Below the pieces are notes generated by a model, which had not been told where the DNA came from, did not search any database, and saw only the letters and a program-made list of their open reading frames with translations. Position numbers and translations under genes: made by a program. DNA of 64,000 nucleotides from Monarcha castaneiventris obscurior (Eukaryota; Chordata; Aves; Passeriformes; Monarchidae), in contig JAMPIT010000350.1 in assembly GCA_026261815.1 (NCBI GenBank), forward strand, positions 248,001 through 312,000. Reading direction: 5' to 3'. This document shows, one piece after another, positions 1-11,450 of this stretch; position 1 is the first letter of the stretch; every line of letters starts with the position of its first letter.

Positions 1-2711
1 TACCTAATAGTCCTATAAATTGTTTGGGGTATTATATAGATGTCCTAGGCTACAGAGGAACTGATTTTGGTATTTCCTAAATGAAAAAAATGAAAATAAA
101 TCAGATGGAGGCATTTTATTGTTGCTGAAAGCCACTAAAGATTGTGTGCTCCATTCAAGAAGTTATTTCCTTGTAGGTAGTGGAGGAACAGAAGTTTGCT
201 GCCAGTACTGCACACAGCAAATGCTCCGGTTCATCCAACTGACCCCATCACTACCATGCTACTGCCAGCGCTGGTCCATTGCTTCCTTCTGGGTCCCTGG
301 TTTGGGAAGTGAGTGGGGGAAAGGGCTATTTGCCCACTGTTGTTTGAACAATACCTAATAAACCAGGCCCTGCCTCTCCAAGGTGAGACGTAGCAAAGAG
401 TCTCTGCCTGTGGCACAAAGGTTCTTAATTAAAGACTTTGCCCAAGTAGCCAAGCTGACAGACAAGGTATTAGTAGAGAAAAGTGCTGCTGTGCTCAACC
501 ATTCAGACTGAGCTACCAAATTTCCCCCAGGAGATGCAGAACAGGTTTGTGAGGACACACTGTGTCTGACCACACAGCAGTGGTACCAGAGCTGTATTCA
601 TTATTGGAAGGAAAAAAGATTATGCATTTTTCCAGCACAGCACATGGTTAGATGGGACCGTGGCCTTTCACCCTGACATTCTCAGCAAAAGTTGCACTTT
701 GTGTAAGTGACTCACAGGACATGCCAGCTTCGGTAGTTAGGAAACGTGTCTGTGCCCTCTGGCTTCATTAGAAACCAATAAGCAGAACAGTAAACAGACT
801 ATGAGTTTTTGGCATTTTGGGTAAGGTTGCTCTTAAATTGTTCTTCTGTATTTGAAAGAAGGACATGACTCACTTAGCAGAGTTACATTATAAATGCTGG
901 CTTGAAAGTACCCCATAATAGGGCTTTTCATCGCAGGCTCTCTGCTCGCAGGGCTGGGAAGAGTACACCCTGCCACTCAGACCTGCTGTCCTTTTTCCCC
1001 TTGTTAAAGCAATGCTTTGATGCTGGCATGGAGACAGATGCAAACTCAGTGTGGCTAAACACCAGTTTCCTCTGATCACAGTCTTTGCCAAGGTCTTTGC
1101 ATATCAGCTCTCAAAACACCCACAGGAAAGATCGCAGAAACAAACTTGAGTTACAAGTTACAGTCGCTTGCTATTAGTTACAGTGTTATTGTCACGTTAG
1201 AACACGGTAATGAAATTATCAAGGATGGAGAGAAGTTTTTCGTTCAGTAACTGCATTAAAATACAATTTAAAGACACAAAAAAATCTGTAAATCTATAAG
1301 ATCAAAGTGAAGCTGTTTAATCAGACTCCTTTGGTGGCCAGTTTCTGACCCAGTACAGTGTTTAGTTCCAGTTTATGTTCCTGTGTTGCTGCAGACTGCA
1401 AACTCCTCTGGATTTCCATGTGGAGGAGTGAGACTGGTCTCCACTTTGCTCTATCAATATATTTAAAGGCTTAGATTTAGAGAGCTGAGCACTTGAAATA
1501 GCCCCTAAATGACACCCAGTGGCCTTCATATTTGCAGTGGCATTTTCCTGCTCTGAAAACCTGTCCTTTTAAATTGTCTTTTAATTGTCAGATGACTTCA
1601 TTGAATTTATCTCATTAGGCAAATGGTTCTGAAAATTACCTTCAGTGACAAGACTAGAGATTGTGATAGAAAGCAATGGGCAAAACAACCACAAAGAAGG
1701 ATCAATATTACCATGCATTTGAAGTGAAGATTGCTGAGATCTGGAATTGAAACACATGCTATTTACTGAAAATCAATAGTTACACTAGACGTACCACAAA
1801 GAAGAGAGCCAAATCAGTTTTCCTCATCTAAGGTAACTCCAATACAATTAGCCAACTTAAATTTGCATATTTCATTTAAATGGCCAATCACTGGATAGAA
1901 GCAACAAATTATTTCAGAAAAAGCACACAAGTGTATGTGTGTAATGTAACTGCAGAACCTTACGAGATAAACAAAAGAGCACTAATCATAAATGATTAGC
2001 AATATGTCAGCATTATGAATTAATTTTTAATAGCACAGGCAAGGTTTCCTGAGCAAAACTTCTTGCATAAGATTTGTATTCCCAAAGCATGATAATTTCT
2101 AACCAGATGCTCAGTGTTATTGATGATGATATGAATAACGAGTAAGCCCTTTGGGGCAATATGGGAATAATATGTTGAAGAAGAAAGAAATGATTTACAG
2201 TGTGCATGAATATGAAATTTTAGATGGTTTCTCTTCGACTCTGCTCTTAAGAGGTTTTCTTCTCAACTCAGCAAGAGGTTTTGTCAAAGGTTCAGCTATC
2301 AGCAAAATGGTGTAACCGTTCCCACTAAGATTCAATACTGAAAGGAAAGAATTTATGTGATGCCTCATCTTCTGTTGCCTATGCTCAGAACAGCTTTAAT
2401 GATAAGCACAGAGCACTCCTGCATGGAATGTGGTAGCGGTAAGAGAATTAGGAAAATATTTGGGATGCAAATATTTTCAAAAGTGTATCTCATCTTATTC
2501 TACCTACCGTGGAGATAGATATTATGGATATTTTTGGTTTAATTTGAACAACAGTTCAAGCAAGGGCTTGAAAAATTTCGATGACCACATTTGTGAATTT
2601 TTTGCTTGAACAGCCATGTTATTTTACAGGGGATATTATAGATGCATTGATGTCTTTCATCATCTGTTTGGCTGCAGAATCAAATCCTTTCTGTGAGTCC
2701 TGATCAAAAAT
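1..2711. other. non-coding single-copy DNA, no gene seen
   Basis: I see no recognisable exon, RNA gene or mobile element here. The open frames are at most about 80 codons, match no family I know, and overlap one another on both strands. The sequence is AT-rich with scattered homopolymer runs. CpG is rare, as expected for methylated vertebrate DNA. Confidence 0.6.
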
Positions 2712-2822
2712 CAGAGATGGTTTGTATTGGAAGGGACCTTAAAGATCATCTAGTTCCAACCTCCCTGCATGGGCAGGGTCATCATCCTCTCAGGGGCATC
2801 ATCCACTAAATCAGGTGTATAG
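2712..2822 (-). mobile_element. CR1 LINE 3'-end fragment (avian type)
   Basis: Read on the plus strand, this contains the segment TTGGAAGGGACCTTAAAGAT, then a CATC-TAGTTCCAACC segment and a CCTGCATGGGCAGGGTCATC segment. This is the reverse complement of the well-known CR1 3' region, so the element lies on the minus strand. Only about 100 bp is clear, which fits the usual severe 5' truncation of CR1 copies. Beyond about 2,785 the match fades: 'CATCCACTAAATCAGGTGTATAGGTC' only loosely resembles the consensus stretch that runs from ATCCACTAGATCAGG into GTTGCTC. The sequence match is what I see, the family assignment is from memory, and the bird origin is inferred from it. The exact edges are uncertain by 20-30 bp. 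Confidence 0.85.
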
Positions 2823-5800
2823 GTCTTTAAGGCACATTGCAAGATAGCTTGAGCAACTGTGGAGTATGGAACCTGGGAAAGAATTGTAGGATGCTTGAGG
2901 AAGTGTTTGAAGGGATCATTGTGAGGGGGTTTGAATTAACCTAGTACTTAAAGGGTTATCTTCTCTTTGGTTCCTTTTCTCTTTGCCTAGTCCAGTTCTA
3001 AATAGAAATAAAGTATTTTTAATTTTTAAATCAGTCTGCTTCTCTTATAACATGTAAGTGCTACAATGAGTTGTTCCAAGGTATCTGTAGTATATTCAAA
3101 CCCTAGATAAAAGTGACAAACTGGGCTTATGTAAGTATACCATCTTTACTGATTGTCTACATTAAACTGATTAAAAATCCCAGAATCCCAAAATGTGGTT
3201 TCATATATTGAATAAAACCTTGAAATGAGAGCACCATAATCAATTTCAAAGTTAGGCATAAAACCATAATATGTCTAGGATATGTACAGTTCTGTTAGCT
3301 CTTTGATTTACTGAATTATCTATTTATACTGTTGTATTTTGGTGTAGTGGGTATGAACCTTCACAAAATATCTACAGCCAGATGTCCTTTTATGTTAAAA
3401 AACCCCACATTTAATATTACAGTTACTCTAGCTGTTATTTTGCTCTCATTAAGCTGAAACCACACACACCTCTCTCTCTCCTCTAAATATATACATTCAA
3501 GGAGTGAATTGCAAATTTTGAGTAACAAAATATATAAAATTTCATGGGGGGAAGCACACTATAATGAAGAAGGTATTAAAAAGTGTACAGTTAATTCATA
3601 CAATGTTGTTGAAAACTCAGGTCTCCAGTGTTAGATTCTTGTTTTCCCCTTGGTTTTCTAGTGATGTTTTGGTTGCAAGGATTGGAATACAGCCTGGTGG
3701 AAATCAGAACCTGAATTTATTTAAGATTCCAATAAAAATTCTATTGGTACAGTTAAATGAGAACATGGTCTGAAATGTTGTTTGAAAACAAATGATACTG
3801 GATAAAATGTCTCTCCCTTCTCTGGAGAAAGATTGCTCAATTAGGTTATGTGTTGAGTAATACCAAGTGTGTTGAGAAGCTCAGGGAAGAGTCATTGATT
3901 CCAGCTGAGATTGATTCTGAGCTTCTGGCTTGCTTTGAGTGGTGATCTCAAAGTGAAACTCAAAGGTCTCATACCATTGTGAAGCCAAAACATGAAATCT
4001 GTTTACTCAGACCTAGAAGAGCTGAAACGGCTCATTCTCGTACAGCTGTTTCGTCCATCTTTCCCGGTCAGTGGCTTTGCTCATCAATAAACAAAAATGG
4101 AAACTGAATCTCCTTGGGCACTGTCTGTTTTCTCAACTGTCCCCTATAATGTCTGTCTACTGATTTCCTTATTTTCCTTAGATTTTGACAAACACCATGT
4201 GCAGAAATCAGGCAGGGAAAAGGGCGATGTGTGGGGCACGGTACTGGGTCAGCTGCCATCTGGCCTGTTGTTGAGTGACCAGGGACAGTGTGCTGCCCTC
4301 TGGCACCATTCCCACCTGGAACTGGGGCTGCTGAGTAGACTGATGAAAGTTACTCCAGTTTGCTCCAGCCACGTGAAAGATTTTGACATTTAGTGTGTCA
4401 CCTGCCAGAAGACTCTTTGTTTTGCCAACAGCGGGTGAAAGGGAAACACAGGCCCTCTAAAGGCATTTCTTGGTAAGCAAAGGGAAAGCTGCTTATGACT
4501 GACTTTATTTGCAATGGTGGTCAGCTAGGCAGTCACACATTGCTGTTTTGGACATTAAAAAGCTCCACAGTGTTCTGCTGTTTCATTTAGCCTTGCTATT
4601 AACAAATTTTATTGTGCTCTCTAGCTCAGTCCCTGTTTACTGGAGGCATGAACTCTGCCTTGTGAACTTGTCCTTAAAACCCTCCAGAAGGCAGTGTGGG
4701 CAGGGAGCACTGAAACCAGAGGTTTCTACAACACAGAGACTGACTGTAGCTAAGTATATATCAGCTCTGGTCTTGCTGCCTCTTTTTTGGGAAGTGGGAA
4801 CACACTACACGTCTGTCAGGAAAATGATGCAGCTTTTGACAAGAATCAATGAAACAATGAACACTGTGCTGGAGGCACTGAGTGTGATCTAACATGGTTG
4901 TTGGGGAAATCTTCTGTTTCATATCACATTTGAGGCAGCAAACTCTCTGTAAATTGAAAAATAATTTTGTGATGAGGGAACTGTGTGAAAATCAAGTGAA
5001 TGGCAACTTGTGCTCATTAATGTACTTGGAATAACAGTAGTGATTATTAGCCTTGACCTGGAAAAATGCCAATTTACATGCCTGCCTTACTTGTTTTGGG
5101 AAGTTATTAAATATGCTGCTAAAAATTGTTGTCTACTACTGCTGCAAGGATGTCTTGTTTCACTTGAGAAAATGTTGCATTTCACTGTGCCAGTAGTACT
5201 CTAATACGTCTTTATTCATAGTTTTCATCTAAATAATGCACATAGCCTGTTATAAAGCTACACTGATATGAAAAATGTAAGGTTGATCCATTCCCACAAG
5301 AGACACAGATGTTATTGGGGTTAAACTCCAAAACAGCTTGGAAATGTGCAACATTTTGCACTAGGAAAATTGATTCCACATTAAGCTATCATAGATAATG
5401 CCAAAACTCATCACTGAATTGTGACAATTTGCTAATTAGTAGACACATGATTAAAAGAAAATCCTTTACTTTCCAACTGATTCCTCTAACGGTGAAGAAT
5501 GTATGAAGCAGAAGCACCTATACCAGCAAAACTAGACTGTCTGCAGAAGTGCTTAGGTGGCCATACCTTCCCGTGGCATCATGTTTCTGTAAGGGAAGGT
5601 CAGAAACAGCAAGACATCTTTGAGATGACATGCTGAATTGAGCTGTAAAAACATTTTGTTGCTGCTTAGGCATGAACTCTGTACCACAAAGAGAGATAAT
5701 GTGTCTCAACTCTTGGCAGCAAGGTGGTATTAGGGCCCCAGAAGGAGCTGGTGGCAACCCTCTGACCAGGAGATCTCTCAGTGCTGGCTGGACAGAGAGC

Positions 5801-6016
5801 CTGGCTTGGGCACACCTTCTTACTGCAGAGTAGCCCTATGTGTGTCATGGCAAGGCACTGCTCTTCCACAGACTTGTGCATTCATGTCTCATAGCATCCA
5901 CCACACTTCGTTGGTCACCTGTCAGGTTTAAGAGAGCTTTCCTGGCACACAGCTGAACTGTAGAAGAAGATAGTGAGAAATAACCCCAAACTCCCAACCA
6001 CCCATTAAGCCTCAAA

Positions 6017-6031
6017 CAAAACAAAACAAAA
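6017..6031. repeat. (CAAAA)3 tract, left arm of an inverted pair
   Basis: Three perfect CAAAA units. The reverse complement, TTTTG repeats, occurs 113 bp downstream at 6,145-6,164, so the two tracts could pair as a long-looped stem in RNA or single-stranded DNA. Each tract alone is an ordinary A-rich simple repeat. Confidence 0.8.
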
Positions 6032-6144
6032 TCCTATGAAATTGTCTATGAAAATTCTGTGGACGCTGGCATTATTTCCACACAGTTTTTTTGTTATTGG
6101 CCCAGACAAATAGTAAATACCTGGGTTTGTAGTGATTTTTAACC

Positions 6145-6186
6145 TTTTGTTTTGTTTTGTTTTGGGTTTTTTTGTTTCTTTTTTTG
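6145..6186. repeat. (TTTTG)4 tract followed by T-rich DNA, right arm of an inverted pair
   Basis: Four perfect TTTTG units lie at 6,145-6,164 and run into further T/G-rich low-complexity sequence to about 6,186. The first three units are the exact reverse complement of the CAAAA tract at 6,017-6,031. It could be the A-rich tail of a lost minus-strand retroelement, but I see no body of such an element beside it. Confidence 0.75.
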
Positions 6187-8705
6187 TGAATGAAAATGCT
6201 TCTGGAGCTTCTTAGTATCAGTATCAGTCTGAAACTATCCAAGATAGCCATGCAACCCCTCTTACTGTGATTGTGGGTTTTTACAGGTCTTTTTACCATG
6301 CACAAAGACATTTTGCAAGCAGGATATACATTGCTAAAGAGTATTAATTAATTTTTTAGTGGCCAATCAGTCATCAGTGAAGTGGAGAAGTTAGCCTGTG
6401 TTGCACTTTGGAACTGTCTGGTCCTTGCTGAGTTGCCATCTGCCAGTGCTCTGCTTTCCTTCCTTAGGTTTTTGTATTGGTTCACTGTTTTTCCTCTCAC
6501 ATGCTTGAGTTGTTAACTCTTACCAGTTATTATTCAACACTTACATCTCTCTCTGTGTTTTCACCTTGGGTTTGTTGGGGGGTGTTTTTAAGCTTTAGCT
6601 CATGTACTTTTTAAAGCCTTAACAACTGTTTTACCAATAAAATTAAACTGAGGTCATGCAGCCTGGCTCCATCAAGCTATACTTGGGATAATAGATGGCT
6701 GAACCCTGGGGCCACAGGTTTCAGCTGCAGCAAGCTCTTTGTGGGTTTTGCAGAGCTGCCTGCACAGCAATAGCTGATGATTAACTTTATAGTCTTCTCT
6801 ATGATTTCATGCTTTTCCTGAATAAGATGCCTATTTGAACCTCTCTATTTTCTGATCTGGTTAGATCTGTAGCACAGTTATCCTTTGAGTCTGGTATGCT
6901 CAGCAGTAGGTACATACTTTCAGAATGAAGATGTTCTTTAGCTTTTAGCTTTACGAGCAATATAAAAAGCACCATAAAGAAAGAAGCGTGTTGTTTGTTC
7001 TGCTGAAGATGATCTTCCATCTTCAGAAAGTGATCCTGAGTTAGAGTTGGCTTTAACCAGGACAGGACCCAACTTGAGGGAAGGTATGGAGAAGACAAAC
7101 ATTCCTCTCTTAGAGGTACACCATGAAAGGGCAAGATGCCATGGCAGAAAGCTGTGGCAAGCTAAATTTTACCAAGATAAACAGGAAAAAAAAATGTGTA
7201 CACTATTTAAAGTACTATAATAGGTTGCAAAGAGAGACTTCAGAATTTTCCTCCTCAGAGCATTTCAGAATGTGACTGTACAAGACATTGAGGAAACAAT
7301 TTGTGTACCTGAGTTAGTTCAGCTTTGAGTAAGAAGTTGGAAGAGAGCTCTGCACAGTTCCCTTCCAAGTTAAATTTTTCCTATGATTCTCTGCTGATAC
7401 ATTACCTGCCTTACCTCAGGGTATTTTCCTTTTTTTGTGCCTGACTGAGCTGTTGAACAGGAACTTAAAGGATAATTCTTCACCAAATTGAGAAGGGCAA
7501 GAAATAATCCAAAATAAAATTAGTCCTTCAGACTGTCAGATTTCAAAGTGGTGGACTGATTCCAGCTTTTGAATCCTGCAGTCTTATTCAAGTAACTCAC
7601 ATATTTGTGCATATTCAAGTTCTTACAACTTAATACTGGGAATGTAGAACTTGATTATCTAATTAAAATTTCATTTCACTCTGATAAATGGCCTTATTTT
7701 GTAAAGCCATCTGTGCTACAGAAACATAGATGCTAAATGACCCAAAAAAACCCTTTTTGTCCTAACTTTGATTTAAATCTTTAAACTTCAAAATGTCTTC
7801 CTCAACCAGCACTTGACCACCACAAGTCTACCACTTCCTTTGTAAAGCTGGGCACGTTTCAGAAGATTCTCAGTAGATGATTGGAAAAAATGTTCTCCAT
7901 GCACAAGTTCGCTGATGTGTTTTGCTATATCCATGCCGATTAAATTTTTTTTTTGTCTACTGAACAGACATTTTATGGTACAGATTTGACTTGACAGGCC
8001 CGTTTGACTGACAGGATATGTGTCTATCTGGAGTGAGGTAAATGCACTGGGATTCCAGGAAAGATGCTAGCTTGCATGGGGGGCTACTGAGTGTGCATAA
8101 GCACCATGTTCCTGCCTGGTTTTTCCAGCCTTTAGAAGAGACTGATGTTCTTTTCTGATCCTTTTCTAATTGCTGCCTCAACTGTTGTTAAAACTAAGAA
8201 ATTAATATTCATATGTTGGCATTCCAAAGAGAGCATAATTATGACAACATTATTTTTTCCTATTGTGTGTGAGCAACTTGAATATAAGAACTATTAAGCT
8301 TTAATATATTCTTGATGTTGCCACTGATATCAAGCTTATTGTCTTAATCTCTTTTCACATCATCCTGTTTTCTATTTAGAATACTTAGCCTAATTTGCAG
8401 GTGTGATTTTAGCCTGTGTTTTGAGAATGAACCACTCTGTCACCTGAATACAAGGGTAACACATTCCTGTAGACTGTATGTTTTGCACCAGTTCCCAAAA
8501 ATGTGTTGTTTTGAAATTGTTGTGCTGTTCTGATAATTGCTCATTGATTCCCTGGAAGTCTATGCTTTACATGTGACAATAAGATTTTAGCTCTTAAAAT
8601 GGTTTCTATTTGGTATTCTAAAGCCCAGGGAAAATTAACTTGACTGGACTTTGTATTATATTCTGTGGGAGGGATCTCACCTAAATATAGAGTTGATTTT
8701 CTAGG

Positions 8706-8729
8706 TTCTCCTCATCAGTATGAGGAGAA
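8706..8729. repeat. perfect 10-bp hairpin with tetraloop
   Basis: TTCTCCTCAT at 8,706-8,715 and ATGAGGAGAA at 8,720-8,729 are exact reverse complements separated by CAGT. The stem is too short for a microRNA precursor, and no gene end lies next to it, so it may be chance. Confidence 0.75.
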
Positions 8730-11254
8730 ATGCACCTCCAGAAGCAGATTCAGACACCTGAATCTATATGTGTGAATAATTCATCACACTAGCTGAACAC
8801 CTTCTCCTTATGTGTAACAAATTATATTTTCTTATCTGAACAAGATCTACATTATCCTTTCATTTAGGTGTCTGTTTTTGTTTTAATCTTTAACAGTGAC
8901 TCTTCAGAGAGAGAGGGAGATGAGTTTGCACTGCTATAAACTATTGATTAAAACTTTGTCCAAAAGCTGATTTATTCACCTGTGGTGGTGCACGTCCCAA
9001 CACATTTCCTGCTCAGTCCCTTCTCTGCACTGAATGGCAGACACAGCCTGACAAAAAGCATCAGCACACTTTACCTACTGATGAAAGGCAGAGGCTCTTT
9101 AGAAGTTCTTCTGTAAGCTTAAATCCATACAAACATATTTTCCATGCTTTTCGTAAATTTTCTAGGAGCACATATATTGCACTGCAGCACCTAGCTTCAC
9201 TTCCTTCCTCTAAGTCCCTCATGCATTTTTGTTCAACGTGGGCTGGTGTCTGCCGCAGGAAGCAGCTGCCCTTTCTGCATTAACCTCCTCTGTAGTGTGT
9301 GCAGAAGGCTCTGCATGTGCACAGTGATCCCATGTGTACAGCACCTCCCCAGCAGCAGCCTGTGCTGAAGTCCTGACCACAGGACTACCCGGACCATCTG
9401 GACTATCCTGGCACCACTGCAATGCTCTTATGGCTGGGCATGAAGATATGAACAGGGCATCCTTGTGCGTTGAAGGCTCATCCATAAGCCCTGCAGTTTG
9501 CACCTCGGTCTGGGAGTACACTGTGTGGAAAAGAGCAACCAAGGCCACACAGGGACACAAAGGAACAGAACCCAGAGCCCTAAGGCAGTAAGGCTAAACT
9601 CAGAAACCAAGAAAGTAATCAGTGGAAAGCAAAACCCAGAGGAAGGAATTCATTATGAGCAGCGGAGTCCGTGGGTTGCTGATATGTTATCTTTGCCAGC
9701 CAACCCGACTCACCAGCATGCTGAGTCTGTCTAAAAGGCTGCAGATACGTTCGACTTGCCTTGTGCCCGCAATCAGTCTCTCCAAAAGCCTTCTCAGACA
9801 GCGTGAGAAAAGCGTGACCTGACTCATGCAGAGCATGGCTACTCGCAGGAAACTTGAGTGCTCCAAAATCTTACCCTAGCTGGGAGCACAGCTATTGTCT
9901 CGGAGCTGAGGGGTGCCAGGAGGGCCTGGAGCAATCTAGTGAGCAGTTAATTAAAAGAAAACAAGTTACAGTTTTGTCTCATTTGCTGAAGAAGGTGGTT
10001 GACTCCTTGTTGCAGTGGGCTGTGAGTGATTTGCTATGCTGGGATGAAAGCCCATCCCCTTCAATCACTCCCTAGCTGAGCAAAATTACCAGCGTCAGGA
10101 AAACTCATTTTGTGGCATTAATCAAAATGGATTAAAATTGAACGATTTCTGAGCTGCCCTGCAAGAATAGCTGTGGGACATCAAAGAGGGCCTATGATCC
10201 ACAAAACCAGAAGACTGTGTCCTCTGCTTTGAAATATTGTAGTGAGCCAAATATTTATTGCAATGACATGCTAACTGCATTGTGTATAAAAGCACTTCAG
10301 TGTTTGATAACTTGTGTCCTATCTCCTCCATTGTAATATAACAATCAGGTAAGTGATTATTTGGTGTGTTCAGGTGCTTCTGTTGGAGGAGTTTAACGAT
10401 TCATTTAAAATCTTAGACTGCTTCTTGATTTTAAGTGTTCAGTAATGACGGATAATGGACTGCCACAGAGTCTACTCAATCCATTAGGAATAAATGCATT
10501 GCCATATATATTATAGCTGCATGCAGTCATTTTAAACAAGAATGTGTCCCTGGCTGCTTTGAAAAGTATTATTCTTCTTCTAAGGAAAGAAAAAGCAGAT
10601 TGTGTGTAGAATTGTGGTATTTTATGATCCAATAATTTTCTTGCCTTAAAAATCTGTTTCAGCTAACATATTTGAATTTGTTACATAGCGACATATTTGA
10701 CAAGAGTAAAGAGGTTTTCTTCCAATTCCAGAAATCTGGATTGCCTGTGGAACTTGGAAAAGGTACAAAATGTCTCACGCTGGTTTTGTGCTTGAAGAAG
10801 AAGAATGTATGTACAAGCTGCATACACAGTAGATATATGTGACATGATTTTCAGATGCAAAGACAAATATGTGTCTGCTCAGATGCTTTTCTACTTTATG
10901 TAACATCCCACATCTACTCCAGTCATGTATATGTCATTGCTGAGTGGAAACCACTAATCTGTACTTTAGAGAGCCACAGAACCCTAGACCCCCCAGCATT
11001 TCACTGTGGTCACTACCATATTGTCATTAAAACAGTCTCTTGTAGAAGTTCTTGGGACTGTAGTATATAGTTGTGTGAATAAGTCAGCTTGATGCCCAGT
11101 AGTAATCAAAAAACCAACCAACCAACCAAGCAAATAAAACTCCCCAAATAAAATGTTAAGAATTGCTAAGAAAGGAGAAAAGAACAAAATATTGTGATGC
11201 CATTGTATATAAAAAAAAAATTCATCCTTATGCTGTGCAGAAGTCTGCTCTTTC

Positions 11255-11450
11255 CAGCTCAAAAATATACAATGCCATTGGAAATGATCCAGAGGCAAGT
11301 CACAAGAATGCTCAAAATTATGCAGTGGTTTCCATGCAAGAAGCAAATAAGTTAGGATTCTTCAGTCCACACAAAACGCCAAGCAAACAAAGGGAAAATA
11401 CAACACAAATTTATAAACTAATAAATGTTTATATGATAGGTTTAGAATAA
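11255..11450 (+). mobile_element. old CR1/L3-like LINE relic, sense strand
   Basis: The stretch follows the order of a diverged CR1/L3-class 3' region in sense orientation. It has an ATACAATG start, then GATCCAGAGGCAAGTCACAAGAATG (consensus-like 'GGTCCAGAGAAGGGCCACAAGAATGATC'), then GGTTTCCATGCAAGAAGCAAATAAG ('CTTCCATATGAGGAAAGGCTAAA'), then TTAGGATTCTTCAG ('GGACTCTTCAG') and TTTATAAACTAATAAATG ('ATCTATAAAATCATGAATG'). Many substitutions and gaps break every frame, so this is an ancient dead copy. The resemblance is judged from memory and the edges are approximate. The open frame at 11,163-11,450 is simply read through this relic. Confidence 0.6.

Larger units (their letters stand above)
2823..11240. 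other. non-coding DNA with minor simple repeats, no gene seen
   Basis: This 8.4 kb has no feature with gene-like support. Frames at 4,509-4,892 (127 codons, plus), 6,799-7,134 (111 codons, minus) and 9,219-9,560 (113 codons, minus) are the longest. None resembles a known protein, and the last is opposed by a plus-strand frame over the same bases. Small local features inside it are listed separately: inverted CAAAA/TTTTG tracts near 6.0-6.2 kb and a hairpin at 8.7 kb. There is also a short CA/CT-rich tract at about 3,461-3,484, and an ACCA-rich tract at about 11,108-11,129. Confidence 0.55.

Noticed and set aside
2850..3050. Possible solo LTR next to the CR1 tail
   Set aside because: An AATAAA signal and a T-rich tail are present, but I find no paired ends, target-site duplication or known LTR wording.
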